Assembly (NCBI GenBank): GCA_937982115.1
Contig: CALJNE010000006.1
Location: forward strand, 1 to 64,000
Direction of reading: 5' to 3'
Length of the DNA: 64,000 nt
DNA from: an uncultured Bacteroidales bacterium
GTDB taxonomy: Bacteria > Bacteroidota > Bacteroidia > Bacteroidales > ML635J-15
This document shows positions 11,009-21,195 of this stretch, piece after piece. The translations under genes were made by a program, and so were the position numbers. The stretch's first letter is position 1. The number at the start of each line of letters is the position of its first letter. Under the pieces are notes generated by a model. The model was not told where the DNA came from. It saw only the letters and a list, made by a program, of their open reading frames with translations, and did no database searches.

Positions 11009-11180
11009 ATTTTTTTTCCAAATATACTAAAAATTTTTGAAAATTTAAAATTTATTTACTGAAAAAGTTAGAATATCTATAATAAAACATGCTTTTAAAA
11101 ACTATAATTTAACAATCTAATAAACTCATTTCTTGAACTTTAAACGAAAAATGATTCTAAAATTTGCTATCTAATTTTAA

Positions 11181-11212
11181 TTTGTATTGATTGATTTTTT
11201 TTTGTAATTTTG
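11181..11212 (+). promoter_or_regulatory. Bacteroidetes-type promoter: TTTG (11181-11184) N20 TAATTTTG (11205-11212)
   Basis: Matches the -33 TTTG / -7 TAnnTTTG consensus with about 20 nt spacing, upstream of the ATG at 11245. Confidence 0.6.
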
Positions 11213-11244
11213 ATACAAGTATAAAACGAAAAAATATTAGAAAA

Positions 11245-11649
11245 ATGAATCAGCAAACAAAAAAAGTAAATCGCAATCCTTTTCCTGCAGAATTCGTTAA
11301 CTTACCGGTTACGAAATGTCCATATTGCGGAAGTGAACGTTTCGTTAAGTATGGAAAATACATTAACGTACCAAGATATAGATGTAAAAGTTGTAAACGT
11401 ACGTTTCTTCCAACTAGTGGCAGCAGTATTCATTACATAAATAAAAAAGAAAAGTTTTTGAGATTATTTGAATTGATTAAGGGAGGAGAGTTTTTAACAG
11501 TAAGAAAAATCTCCGAAAAATTAGAAATTAGCTTTTTAACAGCATTTGACTGGCGTAATAAAATTTTAGCTGCTCTAAAAATAGATAAAGAAAATTACAA
11601 ACCAGGCAAAACTTTTAAAATAGTTGATTCTGAGACAAATTCTGTATAA
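11245..11649 (+). CDS. stand-alone transposase-like zinc-ribbon + HTH protein without DDE domain (ORF track start 11191)
   Basis: CPYCGSERFVKYGKYINVPRYRCKSCKRTF zinc ribbon followed by VRKISEKLEISFLTAFDWRNKILAAL HTH; ORF ends where a catalytic domain would normally start. Confidence 0.8.
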   Translation: MNQQTKKVNRNPFPAEFVNLPVTKCPYCGSERFVKYGKYINVPRYRCKSCKRTFLPTSGSSIHYINKKEKFLRLFELIKGGEFLTVRKISEKLEISFLTAFDWRNKILAALKIDKENYKPGKTFKIVDSETNSV

Positions 11650-11690
11650 AAAAATAAATAATTTGTTTTAAGAAAATATTTAAATATTAA

Positions 11691-11738
11691 CGGTGAGTTC
11701 GACTACGTTTACTAACCGAAGACGACTACGCTCCACCG
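11691..11738. repeat. degenerate hairpin repeat (CGGTG...CACCG) with CGACTACG/CGAAGACGACTACG motifs
   Basis: CGGTG 11691-11695 and CACCG 11734-11738 in an otherwise AT-rich intergenic region; layout resembles elements at 261 and 22976. Confidence 0.45.
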
Positions 11739-11789
11739 TGCATTTATTCTTCTATTTTAGAGCTTCTATACCCACTATTAAAGCTAAAA

Positions 11790-13913
11790 TTACAATCTAA
11801 CTCTAATTCCCGGTCCAAGCAGAATAAACCACTTATCTGACGACAGTAAATATCCTCCGCCGAGATATAAGGGGAAAGTCATTTTTGATTCTTTTGTTGT
11901 TGGATAAAGACTCCCGATAATAACTACGCCCATGTCTCTTAGAGCATTGTTATCAGCAAAATTAAGAGCATTTATTGCAATGAATCCTGCTCCAATTTTA
12001 TATGGACGAAAACGATTTATTTTTTCTTTTTGATAGAAACTAAATTGAGCAATCATCGCAAGACTAATCCCTCCTAAATCACCATATCCGGGGTCTCCTA
12101 TTTTTTTAGTAATTAAACCGGCAGGAAAAGATACGTCTATATCAAAACGAGCAGATTTCTGAACAATAATATCAACTGTTTTTATATCGCTCCTGCTCAG
12201 AGAAGTCGCTTTTGACGGTTTAAAAGTAATCTGAATTCTCACCCAACTATCAAGATCAAAGGTTTTTCGATTAAGATATTGATTTAAAAGTATAACTGTA
12301 TTTGAATTTTTTCTATTATAAAATTGGTATCTCGGGGATGATGTTCCGGGACTTACCAAAACAGAATTAAGGTTCAACACCTCCAGCACTTCTCCCCTGC
12401 TGCCTGTAATTTTTACCTCAATGTCAAGATACTGATTTCCATAAAGTTCATTATTTGAATCTATTTTATTAACATCAAAAGATATTACAATATCTTTTAT
12501 TGTTTTTGGGGTGAATGCCGGACCAGTATAACTAAATAATTCTTTTGGACCTTCACCGTAATCAATGTAAATATAATCAAAAGCTCTAATTCTTTCGTAT
12601 TCAACCAAATTAAACATCAATCCCGTAGGTTGATTATTTACCAAAACATTAAGGTTTCTTCTTTTGATATCAACAGGAACAACAGCTCTAAATTCTATTA
12701 CTTCGTTACTGCTGAATAATGTATCAGCTTTAATAATTTGTAAATCTTCTATGCTGATTTTAGACCTCAAAAGGGATTGACCTTCAAAACGAATTAAAAC
12801 ATCTTCGCCCGGATATAAAGATGTGGAATTAAGCCAGTTTGATCCGTCTCGCATAATTCGGACTGATTGTATTTTTGTAAGTGGTATTATTGAAAAATTA
12901 GTAATAAACTTAGGTTCATCTCCGTCTTTTATATACATCAAACCATCAGTTTGGTTATGATAATTATATGTTCTTACAACTGCTAAAACTTTGTTATTTG
13001 CCAATCTAGATTTTGTAAAAAGTTCGGCGATCAAAACTCCGCCGGGTGCTTCTGAATTTTCAATTCTATAAGTTTTTTGGAGTTGAAGATTTCTATTATA
13101 ATCTATTTGAATTTCCACACCTTCGGATCTATTCTTTTCATCAATGCTGATTTCTTTTATATCTGTTGATAGAAACGCCAGACGGCTGGTTTTTACATTA
13201 ATATCCAATTTCAAAGGTCCGTATTTGTAAATTAAATTCCCGTTCTCGTCCATAATTGGCTTTTTTAATTCGAGATAAATAGGGATGGAATATTGTCCGG
13301 ATTGAGTTGCCAAAAGATTTATGATAATTTCACTGGTTTTAGATTTTATCATTCGGTAATGAACCGGAAATTCTTTATTCCATGAAGGATTAATTATTAT
13401 ATTTTCGGGCAAACTGGAATATATTTCTACAAGAAATTCTTCACCGGTAAAAAGTTCTTCCGGTGTTTTTACAAAACCACAATCCATCACGGCAACAGGA
13501 AGCAGTTTTATCTCAAAAACACTGCTTTTGCCATTCTGCTCAGCAATCCCGTATTTAAAGCTTAATTTCGGATTATCGAGTATATTTTTAAATTTGATTT
13601 TTGTCTCGTAATGGTCTTGAATAAAAAATATAGAATCTGTGAATTCATAGTCAGCGCTTGAATAAAAAACAAATTCTTTATCATAATATTTCTGTGCCGG
13701 ATATATTTTTATCAGAAATTCTTCTGTTTGATAAGTAAAATTGAAATAAAAATAGTCTTCACCATCAACTTTGATTTTGTTATTATGATTATTATAAGTG
13801 CCTGCAAGATTTGTTAGTTCAACTAATCTAAAATGCGAATTTGACTGTGCGAACAAATTCCAAGAATTAAAGATACTTGTTAGTATTATAAAATATCTAA
13901 AAAATTTCTTCAT
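11790..13913 (-). CDS. secreted hypothetical protein with beta-rich ectodomain and possible C-terminal outer-membrane-type segment
   Basis: 707 aa; N-terminal signal peptide; C-terminus with alternating glycine/aromatic strands (FPLYLGGGYLLSSDKWFILLGPGIRVRL). Confidence 0.65.
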   Translation of the reverse strand: MKKFFRYFIILTSIFNSWNLFAQSNSHFRLVELTNLAGTYNNHNNKIKVDGEDYFYFNFTYQTEEFLIKIYPAQKYYDKEFVFYSSADYEFTDSIFFIQDHYETKIKFKNILDNPKLSFKYGIAEQNGKSSVFEIKLLPVAVMDCGFVKTPEELFTGEEFLVEIYSSLPENIIINPSWNKEFPVHYRMIKSKTSEIIINLLATQSGQYSIPIYLELKKPIMDENGNLIYKYGPLKLDINVKTSRLAFLSTDIKEISIDEKNRSEGVEIQIDYNRNLQLQKTYRIENSEAPGGVLIAELFTKSRLANNKVLAVVRTYNYHNQTDGLMYIKDGDEPKFITNFSIIPLTKIQSVRIMRDGSNWLNSTSLYPGEDVLIRFEGQSLLRSKISIEDLQIIKADTLFSSNEVIEFRAVVPVDIKRRNLNVLVNNQPTGLMFNLVEYERIRAFDYIYIDYGEGPKELFSYTGPAFTPKTIKDIVISFDVNKIDSNNELYGNQYLDIEVKITGSRGEVLEVLNLNSVLVSPGTSSPRYQFYNRKNSNTVILLNQYLNRKTFDLDSWVRIQITFKPSKATSLSRSDIKTVDIIVQKSARFDIDVSFPAGLITKKIGDPGYGDLGGISLAMIAQFSFYQKEKINRFRPYKIGAGFIAINALNFADNNALRDMGVVIIGSLYPTTKESKMTFPLYLGGGYLLSSDKWFILLGPGIRVRL

Positions 13914-13933
13914 ATTTTTTCTTGCAAAAATAA

Positions 13934-13961
13934 AAAAGGAGGAGCAATTGCCCCTCCTTTT
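13934..13961 (-). terminator. rho-independent terminator-like hairpin
   Basis: AAAAGGAGG (13934-13942) pairs with CCTCCTTTT (13953-13961), immediately 3' of the minus-strand gene ending at 13981. Confidence 0.7.
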
Positions 13962-13980
13962 AACAATTTTTTAATCAGAA

Positions 13981-16287
13981 TTATTTAATTACATTGAGTT
14001 TGAATACTTCACCATTAACTTTAACGAAATAAGTTCCATTAGTTAAGTTGTTGATATCAATTTGTTGATTAGCAGAAGCATTGTTTACTTTTGCAACAAC
14101 AGAACCTAACATATTGATGATTTCGATATTAGCACCTTCAGCATTAACAACTGTAATGAAATCATTTGCAGGGTTTGGATATACGCTAATTGCAGCAGCA
14201 TTTACCAATTCGCTTGAAACTACAATATCAATAGCAAAATTATCAACAAATAAATACCACATATCAGCATCTGAATAAACTTTAATACCAAAGTAGTAAG
14301 TACCTGATGCAGATGGAGTAAAATTAGCATTAGCAGTTTGATAAGAAGTGTTTGTCAAAGTACCTAAATCAACAATTAAATTCATTGCAGCAGGTTCTTG
14401 AGCATTACCATAATAAATAGCCATTTTTTCAGGAAAAGAAGCTGATTGAACTTTATAATCGAGGCTAACTCTGTAAGCCTGACCACCTGTTAAATCAATA
14501 CAAGTTGAGAACAACCAATCATTTGCACTATTATTCATATCATAAGCATAGGCTAATGCATTAGAATTACCAACACCATAACCTATAGCATACACCCAAG
14601 AATTATCATCCATGTTAGCATCATAAACTGCCCAGCCAAGTAAACTTTCCTGAGTATCAAAATTTGATGAATATGGTACATTAGAAGATTGTAAATTAAC
14701 TGTAGTAAAATCTAAAGAGTTATTAGATGCAATTTCATCATTGGCAACATTAACAGTAGCTGTTATTTCGTATATACCATCAGCAGCCATGTTTATTGGC
14801 GTAGAAAATGTAAATTCAACAACTTCACCGGGGTTAACTGTTCCTGCATGGTTTTCAGTAACAGCAGCACCTCCATTAACAGTGTAAGATACTGTGAAAT
14901 TAGAGAATGCATTTAAACCATTGTTTTTAATGTAAACAGTTAAAATTTCATCACCCATTTCACAAGCAGGATAAATCGGTACAATATCATATAATTCAGC
15001 ATCAATAGCTGCACAACCTGAACCTAAATTATCAGCAACTAATTGAGGACCTGTAAAAGAACCGGGAATTGTGCTTCCTGCAACAACTGTACTGTTATAA
15101 CTGATTGTAACCCATGCAGGATCCTCCATACCGTCGGAGTCAGAAACAATAACTTTGTAACACAATGCATCAATAACACAAACTTCTTCGTGAACTGTAA
15201 CATTCCACTGCCATCCAACAGTTCTTTCTGCAATAACTTCATCTGTTAATTTATTAATAACCTGCCATGATTGTCCACCCATGTTATCAGTAAAAGCATC
15301 AATAGCAATAACTGCATCTCCACTGATAATATTAAGTTCAGCATTATCGTTATTTGGATTTGAATCTCCTGTTAAATTAATAGATGCTTCAATTGTGTAG
15401 AAATCTAAAGCTGACATGTCAACAGTAGTACTAAATGTATAATCATAAATAGCAGCAGGTGTAATAGTAGCAGTAACAGTTTCAACTACAGGAGCACCCC
15501 CGTTTACTGAATAAGAAACCTCAAAACCAGAAATATCAGAACCACCATTATTTTGAATTCTAACAGTAATTCCTTGTGTAGATGATAATTGGCAACCACT
15601 CAAATGATTTGGTTCGATGATATCCACAATTGCAGCATCAGTAGTTTCATTTGTATAAACAGTAACATCATCTAGTTTGAAATAGAACATATCAGTACAT
15701 TCAGTGTGAATAAAAGCAATGTAAACATTTTGTCCTGCATAATCTGATAAGTTATGAGATCTTTCTTTCCATCCACCCGAAGTTAAAGTTTCTGAATGAA
15801 TAATTGTAAAACTTGAAGGATTGGTGTTAGTTGTTGAAATAGCCACTTTATATCTTTCTAGTGGCCATGAAGGATCTTGAGCACCAATCCAATAATTCAG
15901 CATTATTGTACCACTTGCCGGAAGAGTAATTTGAGGAGTAATAATCCAATTATTTGGATTTAATGCTCCTATACCTGAGGTCCATGAGGCAGAAGCTACA
16001 CATTTTGTTCCCGAATGAGCTGCTCCAGTTGCAGTATAAATAAACCAATTTTGTCCATCACCGTCTTGGTCCAGTGTTGTCCATCCGTTTTCAGGCATGT
16101 TGGTCCATTCAAACGCCTCAGAAAAAATTGTAGCCATTGTTCCTCTTTCAACTGCCGGAGAAACAGTCATTTCGCTAAGAGAAGGCTTTGAAACTCTTCC
16201 CATAACTTCGTCTTTCTTACTTGCATATTGAGAAAATGCAAATACTGAAACGAGCATTAAACTAAATAAAACATAAACTTTTTTCAT
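13981..16287 (-). CDS. secreted choice-of-anchor/adhesin-like protein with T9SS type A C-terminal sorting domain
   Basis: 768 aa; FSEAFEWTNMPENGWTTLDQDGDGQNW choice-of-anchor J-like start, CARDB-like repeats, C-terminus ISVYPNPANDFITVVN...NLTNGTYFVKVNGEVFKLNVIK. Confidence 0.88.
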   Translation of the reverse strand: MKKVYVLFSLMLVSVFAFSQYASKKDEVMGRVSKPSLSEMTVSPAVERGTMATIFSEAFEWTNMPENGWTTLDQDGDGQNWFIYTATGAAHSGTKCVASASWTSGIGALNPNNWIITPQITLPASGTIMLNYWIGAQDPSWPLERYKVAISTTNTNPSSFTIIHSETLTSGGWKERSHNLSDYAGQNVYIAFIHTECTDMFYFKLDDVTVYTNETTDAAIVDIIEPNHLSGCQLSSTQGITVRIQNNGGSDISGFEVSYSVNGGAPVVETVTATITPAAIYDYTFSTTVDMSALDFYTIEASINLTGDSNPNNDNAELNIISGDAVIAIDAFTDNMGGQSWQVINKLTDEVIAERTVGWQWNVTVHEEVCVIDALCYKVIVSDSDGMEDPAWVTISYNSTVVAGSTIPGSFTGPQLVADNLGSGCAAIDAELYDIVPIYPACEMGDEILTVYIKNNGLNAFSNFTVSYTVNGGAAVTENHAGTVNPGEVVEFTFSTPINMAADGIYEITATVNVANDEIASNNSLDFTTVNLQSSNVPYSSNFDTQESLLGWAVYDANMDDNSWVYAIGYGVGNSNALAYAYDMNNSANDWLFSTCIDLTGGQAYRVSLDYKVQSASFPEKMAIYYGNAQEPAAMNLIVDLGTLTNTSYQTANANFTPSASGTYYFGIKVYSDADMWYLFVDNFAIDIVVSSELVNAAAISVYPNPANDFITVVNAEGANIEIINMLGSVVAKVNNASANQQIDINNLTNGTYFVKVNGEVFKLNVIK

Positions 16288-16526
16288 AATACACTAATTT
16301 TAGTTAAACAATTTTAAAGGACAAATATACACTTTTTATTAAAACAATTTTCGTTTAATAAACATTTTTTGAATATTTTATTAACATTTTTTTTCTCATA
16401 ACTATTTTGCTATTTAAAACTAAAATATATCATACAAAAAAAATTAGGCAACATCTAAGAAAATTTGATTGTTTCGGATTAACATCAGGATTAAAACACG
16501 GAGTTGTGTTGAAATCATAATCTTCT

Positions 16527-19214
16527 TTAGATTTTTTCAGTTTTCAATAAAACCCAAATAGCTAAAAACATTGTTAATACATAAAAGAACATAACGGCAA
16601 AATTATAATAAAATGTGTCAACAATCCTATTACCAAAACGTTTATATCCATTTAAAAAGACTCGGTTATCTATAAACTTAACATCTTTATGAAAAATTCG
16701 GGGAAAATTTTCAAGGTTTGTATCATCAATAGTTTCATAATTTCTTATGATCCTGTTTATTCCAATATTTGAATATCTTTTTCGTACCTGATCTATATTA
16801 TTGTATTTTCGAAATTCTAAATCTTTTAAATTAATAAGTACATCATTTTCTTTTTGCAAGGAATCAGGTAAAGCTGTATCAAACTTATCTTTTTCCAGAA
16901 TTATTGCCATTTTTTTAGGATTATTATCTGCTGAATAAAAACTATTAATTTTAAAATTGTTAAGTTTTATTTGACTTTCATAAGGAATAACTATTTTCCC
17001 GTAAGGATTATTCATGTAGAAATCAGCAGTTACAGCCTCAAGACTCCATCTTAAAGGAATAAAGTCAGCAATATACGGGACATTTGGAGAATTTCCAGAC
17101 GAGAATAAATTCAGTTTATCGTATCTCACTAATGCTCCGGATAAAATTATTTGCGGCAATATTACTACTGGTATTAATACAAAAGCCACAACCAGATTTT
17201 TCGATAATTTTGAAATTAAAATTCCGGCTAAGGTTCCCCAAAACATCAAAATCCATATCCAAAAGAAAAGTTTCATTCCATAAAAGTCGCAATTCATTAT
17301 AACTATTCCGGGAAATACTAAAACCAATGACAATATAAAACTTATCAAAAAATACTTTATAAGTAGAGTTATTGCCTCAGCATTGTGGAACTTAAAGATT
17401 CTGCTTAAAAACCTACGGTACTCATAAATATAAAATCCTTCGTGGACGCTTATCATCATCCCTATAAAAACAGCTGTCAGCTGCATCACAAAAATCCAAA
17501 CAGGAAAATTATCATTATAATAAAATTTCTTTGGCGAACTCAACAGACCCGAAAATAATATCCCGCAAAACATAAATGTGAAAAATAGTGCAAAAGATCG
17601 TTTATAATTCTTAAAATCAGATTTAAAATAAAGTTTTACAAAATTTTTCAGAGTGCCCAAAAAGTTTTGCTCGTAAAATGTTTTTATTGTTTTAAAGAGA
17701 TTATTATTATCGCTTTTATTGTTGTTCTGAAACTTGTGATACCATTCTGCGGGAGAGAATTTTCGTTGACTATGTTGATTGTCGGAATAATTTTTGATTT
17801 CCACTAATTTAAAAATCACTGACGGGTCTTTACAAACTTCAGGAACTGTAGATATAGAAATGTTATCTGTCTGATTTCGAAAATATTCAAAACATTCGGC
17901 AGGTTTTCCGTAAAAAATACAATAACCGTCTTCGTCAATAAACAGTATTTTATCAAAAGCTAAAAACACATTATAATCCGGTTGATGCAAACTGCAAAAA
18001 ATAACTCTGGAACTGTCAGTCAACATCCTTAAAAGTTTTGTCATTTCTAATGCGTCTGCAGAAGATAAACCGCTCAAAGGTTCGTCGAGCAACAAAATAT
18101 CGGGATTAGTAACAAGAGCATTTGCAATTGAAAGCCTTTTTAATTCGCCTCCTGATAGATTCAGCGGTTTATTGAAAAATTTAACAGCAATAGATTCTTT
18201 TTTTTGACTAATCCCAACAAGATTTAACAATTCCTCAGCATTCAGAGAATTATCAAAAAACCTTGCAGTTGTGGAAACATTTTCATAAACAGAATAATAA
18301 GGAATAAACCCGGGATTCTGATCTACCAAAACTGTTTTTACAGGACCACTGTTAATATTTGTAGATTCAAGTATCTCGCCCGAAATACTTTTATTTTTGC
18401 CATATTCAGCAACAGCTTTCAAAAAAGTGCTTTTCCCACTTCCACTCCTACCCATCACAGCAATCAATTCCCCCGAAAAAAATTCAATGCTTACCGGATT
18501 TAAAATATATTTATTCTTCACCTTATACGACAATTCCCTTAATTTAAATTTTCTCACCTGTTCATTACTCCCAGAAAAATTTTTCATAAAATCATTAAGA
18601 ACAATAGGATAATTATCATAGTAAATAACAGATTCCGCATCAAAAATAATTATTTCTCCTTTTTCAATTTTTCTGTGATTAAAAGAACTGTTTTCCTCCA
18701 AAATCTTTATTAAAACCAAATTATTTTCTAATTCAATAAAATAAAGAAGCAGGTTATTTTTAAAATTAAATGTTTTATAATTTAAACTGTCAAAATTATT
18801 TATCCCCAGAAACAAAAGTTCAAGTTTATCATTTTTAAAACCAATGCTCTCGCTTATTAACCTGATATATTCGTAAGATTGTTCATAAACTAAACATTTC
18901 TTGCTCAATTCAATAAGATGAAACATTAACACATACTTATCTTTTATTTGCAAATCAGAACCTATTTGATTGCAAATGCTGATAATTTTTAAGGAGTTCA
19001 AAGAACGTTTTTTAAACTTTCCGGTTTCGTTTTCGGAATATTTGTTAATTTCGTCGAGAAAAAAGTTCAAATATTTTTCCTGATATTTTTTATCAATATT
19101 TTGCAAAAATTTTGACACAACAGATTGAATATATGACAAATTTTCAGGTAAAACTTTTACCACAGTTATGGCAAAAATCTTTAATAAATTTCTTAAAATT
19201 TTGTGTGTTATCAT
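16527..19214 (-). CDS. ABCG-like ABC transporter (ATPase + ABC-2 permease in one polypeptide) with extra N-terminal helical region
   Basis: GRSGSGKSTFLKAV Walker A, LSGGELKRLSIANALVTNPDILLLDEPLSGL signature/Walker B, C-terminal multi-TM domain. Confidence 0.85.
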   Translation of the reverse strand: MITHKILRNLLKIFAITVVKVLPENLSYIQSVVSKFLQNIDKKYQEKYLNFFLDEINKYSENETGKFKKRSLNSLKIISICNQIGSDLQIKDKYVLMFHLIELSKKCLVYEQSYEYIRLISESIGFKNDKLELLFLGINNFDSLNYKTFNFKNNLLLYFIELENNLVLIKILEENSSFNHRKIEKGEIIIFDAESVIYYDNYPIVLNDFMKNFSGSNEQVRKFKLRELSYKVKNKYILNPVSIEFFSGELIAVMGRSGSGKSTFLKAVAEYGKNKSISGEILESTNINSGPVKTVLVDQNPGFIPYYSVYENVSTTARFFDNSLNAEELLNLVGISQKKESIAVKFFNKPLNLSGGELKRLSIANALVTNPDILLLDEPLSGLSSADALEMTKLLRMLTDSSRVIFCSLHQPDYNVFLAFDKILFIDEDGYCIFYGKPAECFEYFRNQTDNISISTVPEVCKDPSVIFKLVEIKNYSDNQHSQRKFSPAEWYHKFQNNNKSDNNNLFKTIKTFYEQNFLGTLKNFVKLYFKSDFKNYKRSFALFFTFMFCGILFSGLLSSPKKFYYNDNFPVWIFVMQLTAVFIGMMISVHEGFYIYEYRRFLSRIFKFHNAEAITLLIKYFLISFILSLVLVFPGIVIMNCDFYGMKLFFWIWILMFWGTLAGILISKLSKNLVVAFVLIPVVILPQIILSGALVRYDKLNLFSSGNSPNVPYIADFIPLRWSLEAVTADFYMNNPYGKIVIPYESQIKLNNFKINSFYSADNNPKKMAIILEKDKFDTALPDSLQKENDVLINLKDLEFRKYNNIDQVRKRYSNIGINRIIRNYETIDDTNLENFPRIFHKDVKFIDNRVFLNGYKRFGNRIVDTFYYNFAVMFFYVLTMFLAIWVLLKTEKI

Positions 19215-19342
19215 ATTAGCTGATATTTTAGCATTTAGATTAACTTTTTTTTAAGAAAGAAAAACAATATAAAATTAGTATTTCTGTTAAAATTGCAAAG
19301 TTTTTGAGTGGAAAAAACATTGTTTGGATAAAAAAAACATTT

Positions 19343-21184
19343 ATGAAATTGAATAGCGTGCTTTTGATTCTGTTTTTTTCGTTATTTTTTGTTGATTTAC
19401 AAGCAGATAATATTGAATTTACAGCCAAAGCACCATCACAAGTTGGCGTGAATCAGAATTTTCAGGTACAGTTTACTGTTAATAAACAAGGAACAAACAT
19501 ACAACCAGGTGATTATAGCGGTTTTAAGTTAGTTGGAGGTCCCTCAGTTTCCACAAGTCAGAATATCCAGATTATAAACGGAAACATGACACAGTCCACA
19601 ACATATACTTATACATATACATTTCAGGCTTTAAATGTTGGCACATTTACAATTGGTCCGGGCAAAATAACCATTGACGGCAAAACCTATAGCTCAAATA
19701 CTGTAAGAATTGAAGTTCAAAAAGATCCGGTTCAAAGTCAAAATCCCAGAAGCAACAGAAGAAGCTACGATCCCTGGGCAGACTTTTATAATGACTTTTT
19801 CGGACAGCCGCAGCAAGTACAACCAAAAGAAATCACTGCTGAAGATCTTTTTGCAAGAGTGATTGTTGACAAAACAACTGCATACAAAGGTGAACCAATT
19901 GTTGCAACGGTAAAAATATACACTACGGTAGATTTGATTGGTTTTAATGATATAAAACTACCGACATTTGACGCATTTTATGCCGAAGAAATCGAAAGTC
20001 CTGAAAGAATTTATTTTACAAAAGAAATTATAAATAACAGAACTTACAATACAGCATTATTAAAAAAGTACATACTTTATCCAAGAGTTACAGGTAATGT
20101 AAAAATAGAAAAAGCTGATTTTGATTGTCAGATACGAGTTTTGACCTCTCAAAATATGTGGTTTGGTAATTATCAAACCGAGAACAAAAAAATTAGCACT
20201 CCCGAAATCAACATTACAGTAAAACCATTAGCTTCGCCACCATCCACTTTTACAGGAGCTATTGGCAGGTTTGATTTAAAAATCGAAAAATCGGAAGATA
20301 CCGTAAATGTAAACGACGCAATAACATTTAAGTTCATTGTTTCCGGTACGGGAAATTTCAACATGATTGAAACTCCAAAATTAGTTTGGCCTAAAGAGTT
20401 TGATGTTTATGATCCCGTTGTAAACGAAAAAACATCTGTAACTTCAAATGGAGTTACAGGCAGTAAAACTTGGGAATACACTCTAATTCCGCGTTTCCCC
20501 GGCAAATACAATCTGGGAAAATTTAACTTTACATACTACGACCTTAATACTCATCAATATAAAACAATAGAAACAAAAGAAGTAATATTTGCCGTCAGAC
20601 GTGATAAAAATGATACTAAATTTAATGATAAAAGCTATAATTACTCCCAGAAAGGAATTGAATATATCGGCAACGAAGATATACGCTACATAAAAACCAG
20701 GAATTTTAAACTTTATAAAACAAACAATCAAATTACTACAACAGGAATATTCCCTTTTTTGTTTATTATTCCTGTAATTATATTTATTGTTGTAATTATT
20801 TTGTTAAGAAAGACAATAAAAGAGCGTTCTAACATTGTGAAGTTAAAACAAAAAAATGCAGGTAAAGTTTCCAGAAAAAGATTGAAAAAGGCAAGAAAAT
20901 ACTTACAAAGTGGTGAAAACGAAAAATTCTACAAGGAAATTATCTCCACCCTGTGGGGCTTTGCCGGCGACAGATTAGGTATTCCAGTAGCCGATTTAAC
21001 AAAAGATAAAATCATTAATGTTCTTGAAAGTTTAAATGCCGACAGCGAATTATCCAAAAACTTCATTGATTTAATTGACCTTTGTGAATTTGCACATTTT
21101 GCTCCTGTTCAAACCGAACAGGATAAACACGAAATTTACAAAAAAGCAGCCGAGATAATTGAAAAATTAAATCAAGTTTTATAA
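19343..21184 (+). CDS. BatD family protein (ORF track start 19304; internal Met 19343 starts the signal peptide)
   Basis: ADNIEFTAKAPSQVGVNQNFQVQFTVNKQGTNIQPGDYSGFKLVGGPSVSTSQ is typical of BatD oxygen-tolerance proteins. Confidence 0.88.
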   Translation: MKLNSVLLILFFSLFFVDLQADNIEFTAKAPSQVGVNQNFQVQFTVNKQGTNIQPGDYSGFKLVGGPSVSTSQNIQIINGNMTQSTTYTYTYTFQALNVGTFTIGPGKITIDGKTYSSNTVRIEVQKDPVQSQNPRSNRRSYDPWADFYNDFFGQPQQVQPKEITAEDLFARVIVDKTTAYKGEPIVATVKIYTTVDLIGFNDIKLPTFDAFYAEEIESPERIYFTKEIINNRTYNTALLKKYILYPRVTGNVKIEKADFDCQIRVLTSQNMWFGNYQTENKKISTPEINITVKPLASPPSTFTGAIGRFDLKIEKSEDTVNVNDAITFKFIVSGTGNFNMIETPKLVWPKEFDVYDPVVNEKTSVTSNGVTGSKTWEYTLIPRFPGKYNLGKFNFTYYDLNTHQYKTIETKEVIFAVRRDKNDTKFNDKSYNYSQKGIEYIGNEDIRYIKTRNFKLYKTNNQITTTGIFPFLFIIPVIIFIVVIILLRKTIKERSNIVKLKQKNAGKVSRKRLKKARKYLQSGENEKFYKEIISTLWGFAGDRLGIPVADLTKDKIINVLESLNADSELSKNFIDLIDLCEFAHFAPVQTEQDKHEIYKKAAEIIEKLNQVL

Positions 21185-21195
21185 AAATTTGAGAT

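Noticed and set aside
11191-11649. Intact insertion sequence
   Set aside because: No DDE catalytic domain, no terminal inverted repeats or target duplication seen; retained only as a stand-alone DNA-binding protein.
15039-15249. Overlapping ORFs inside the T9SS cargo gene, considered as a possible frameshift
   Set aside because: The 768 aa frame is continuous from signal peptide to C-terminal sorting domain, so no frameshift is needed.
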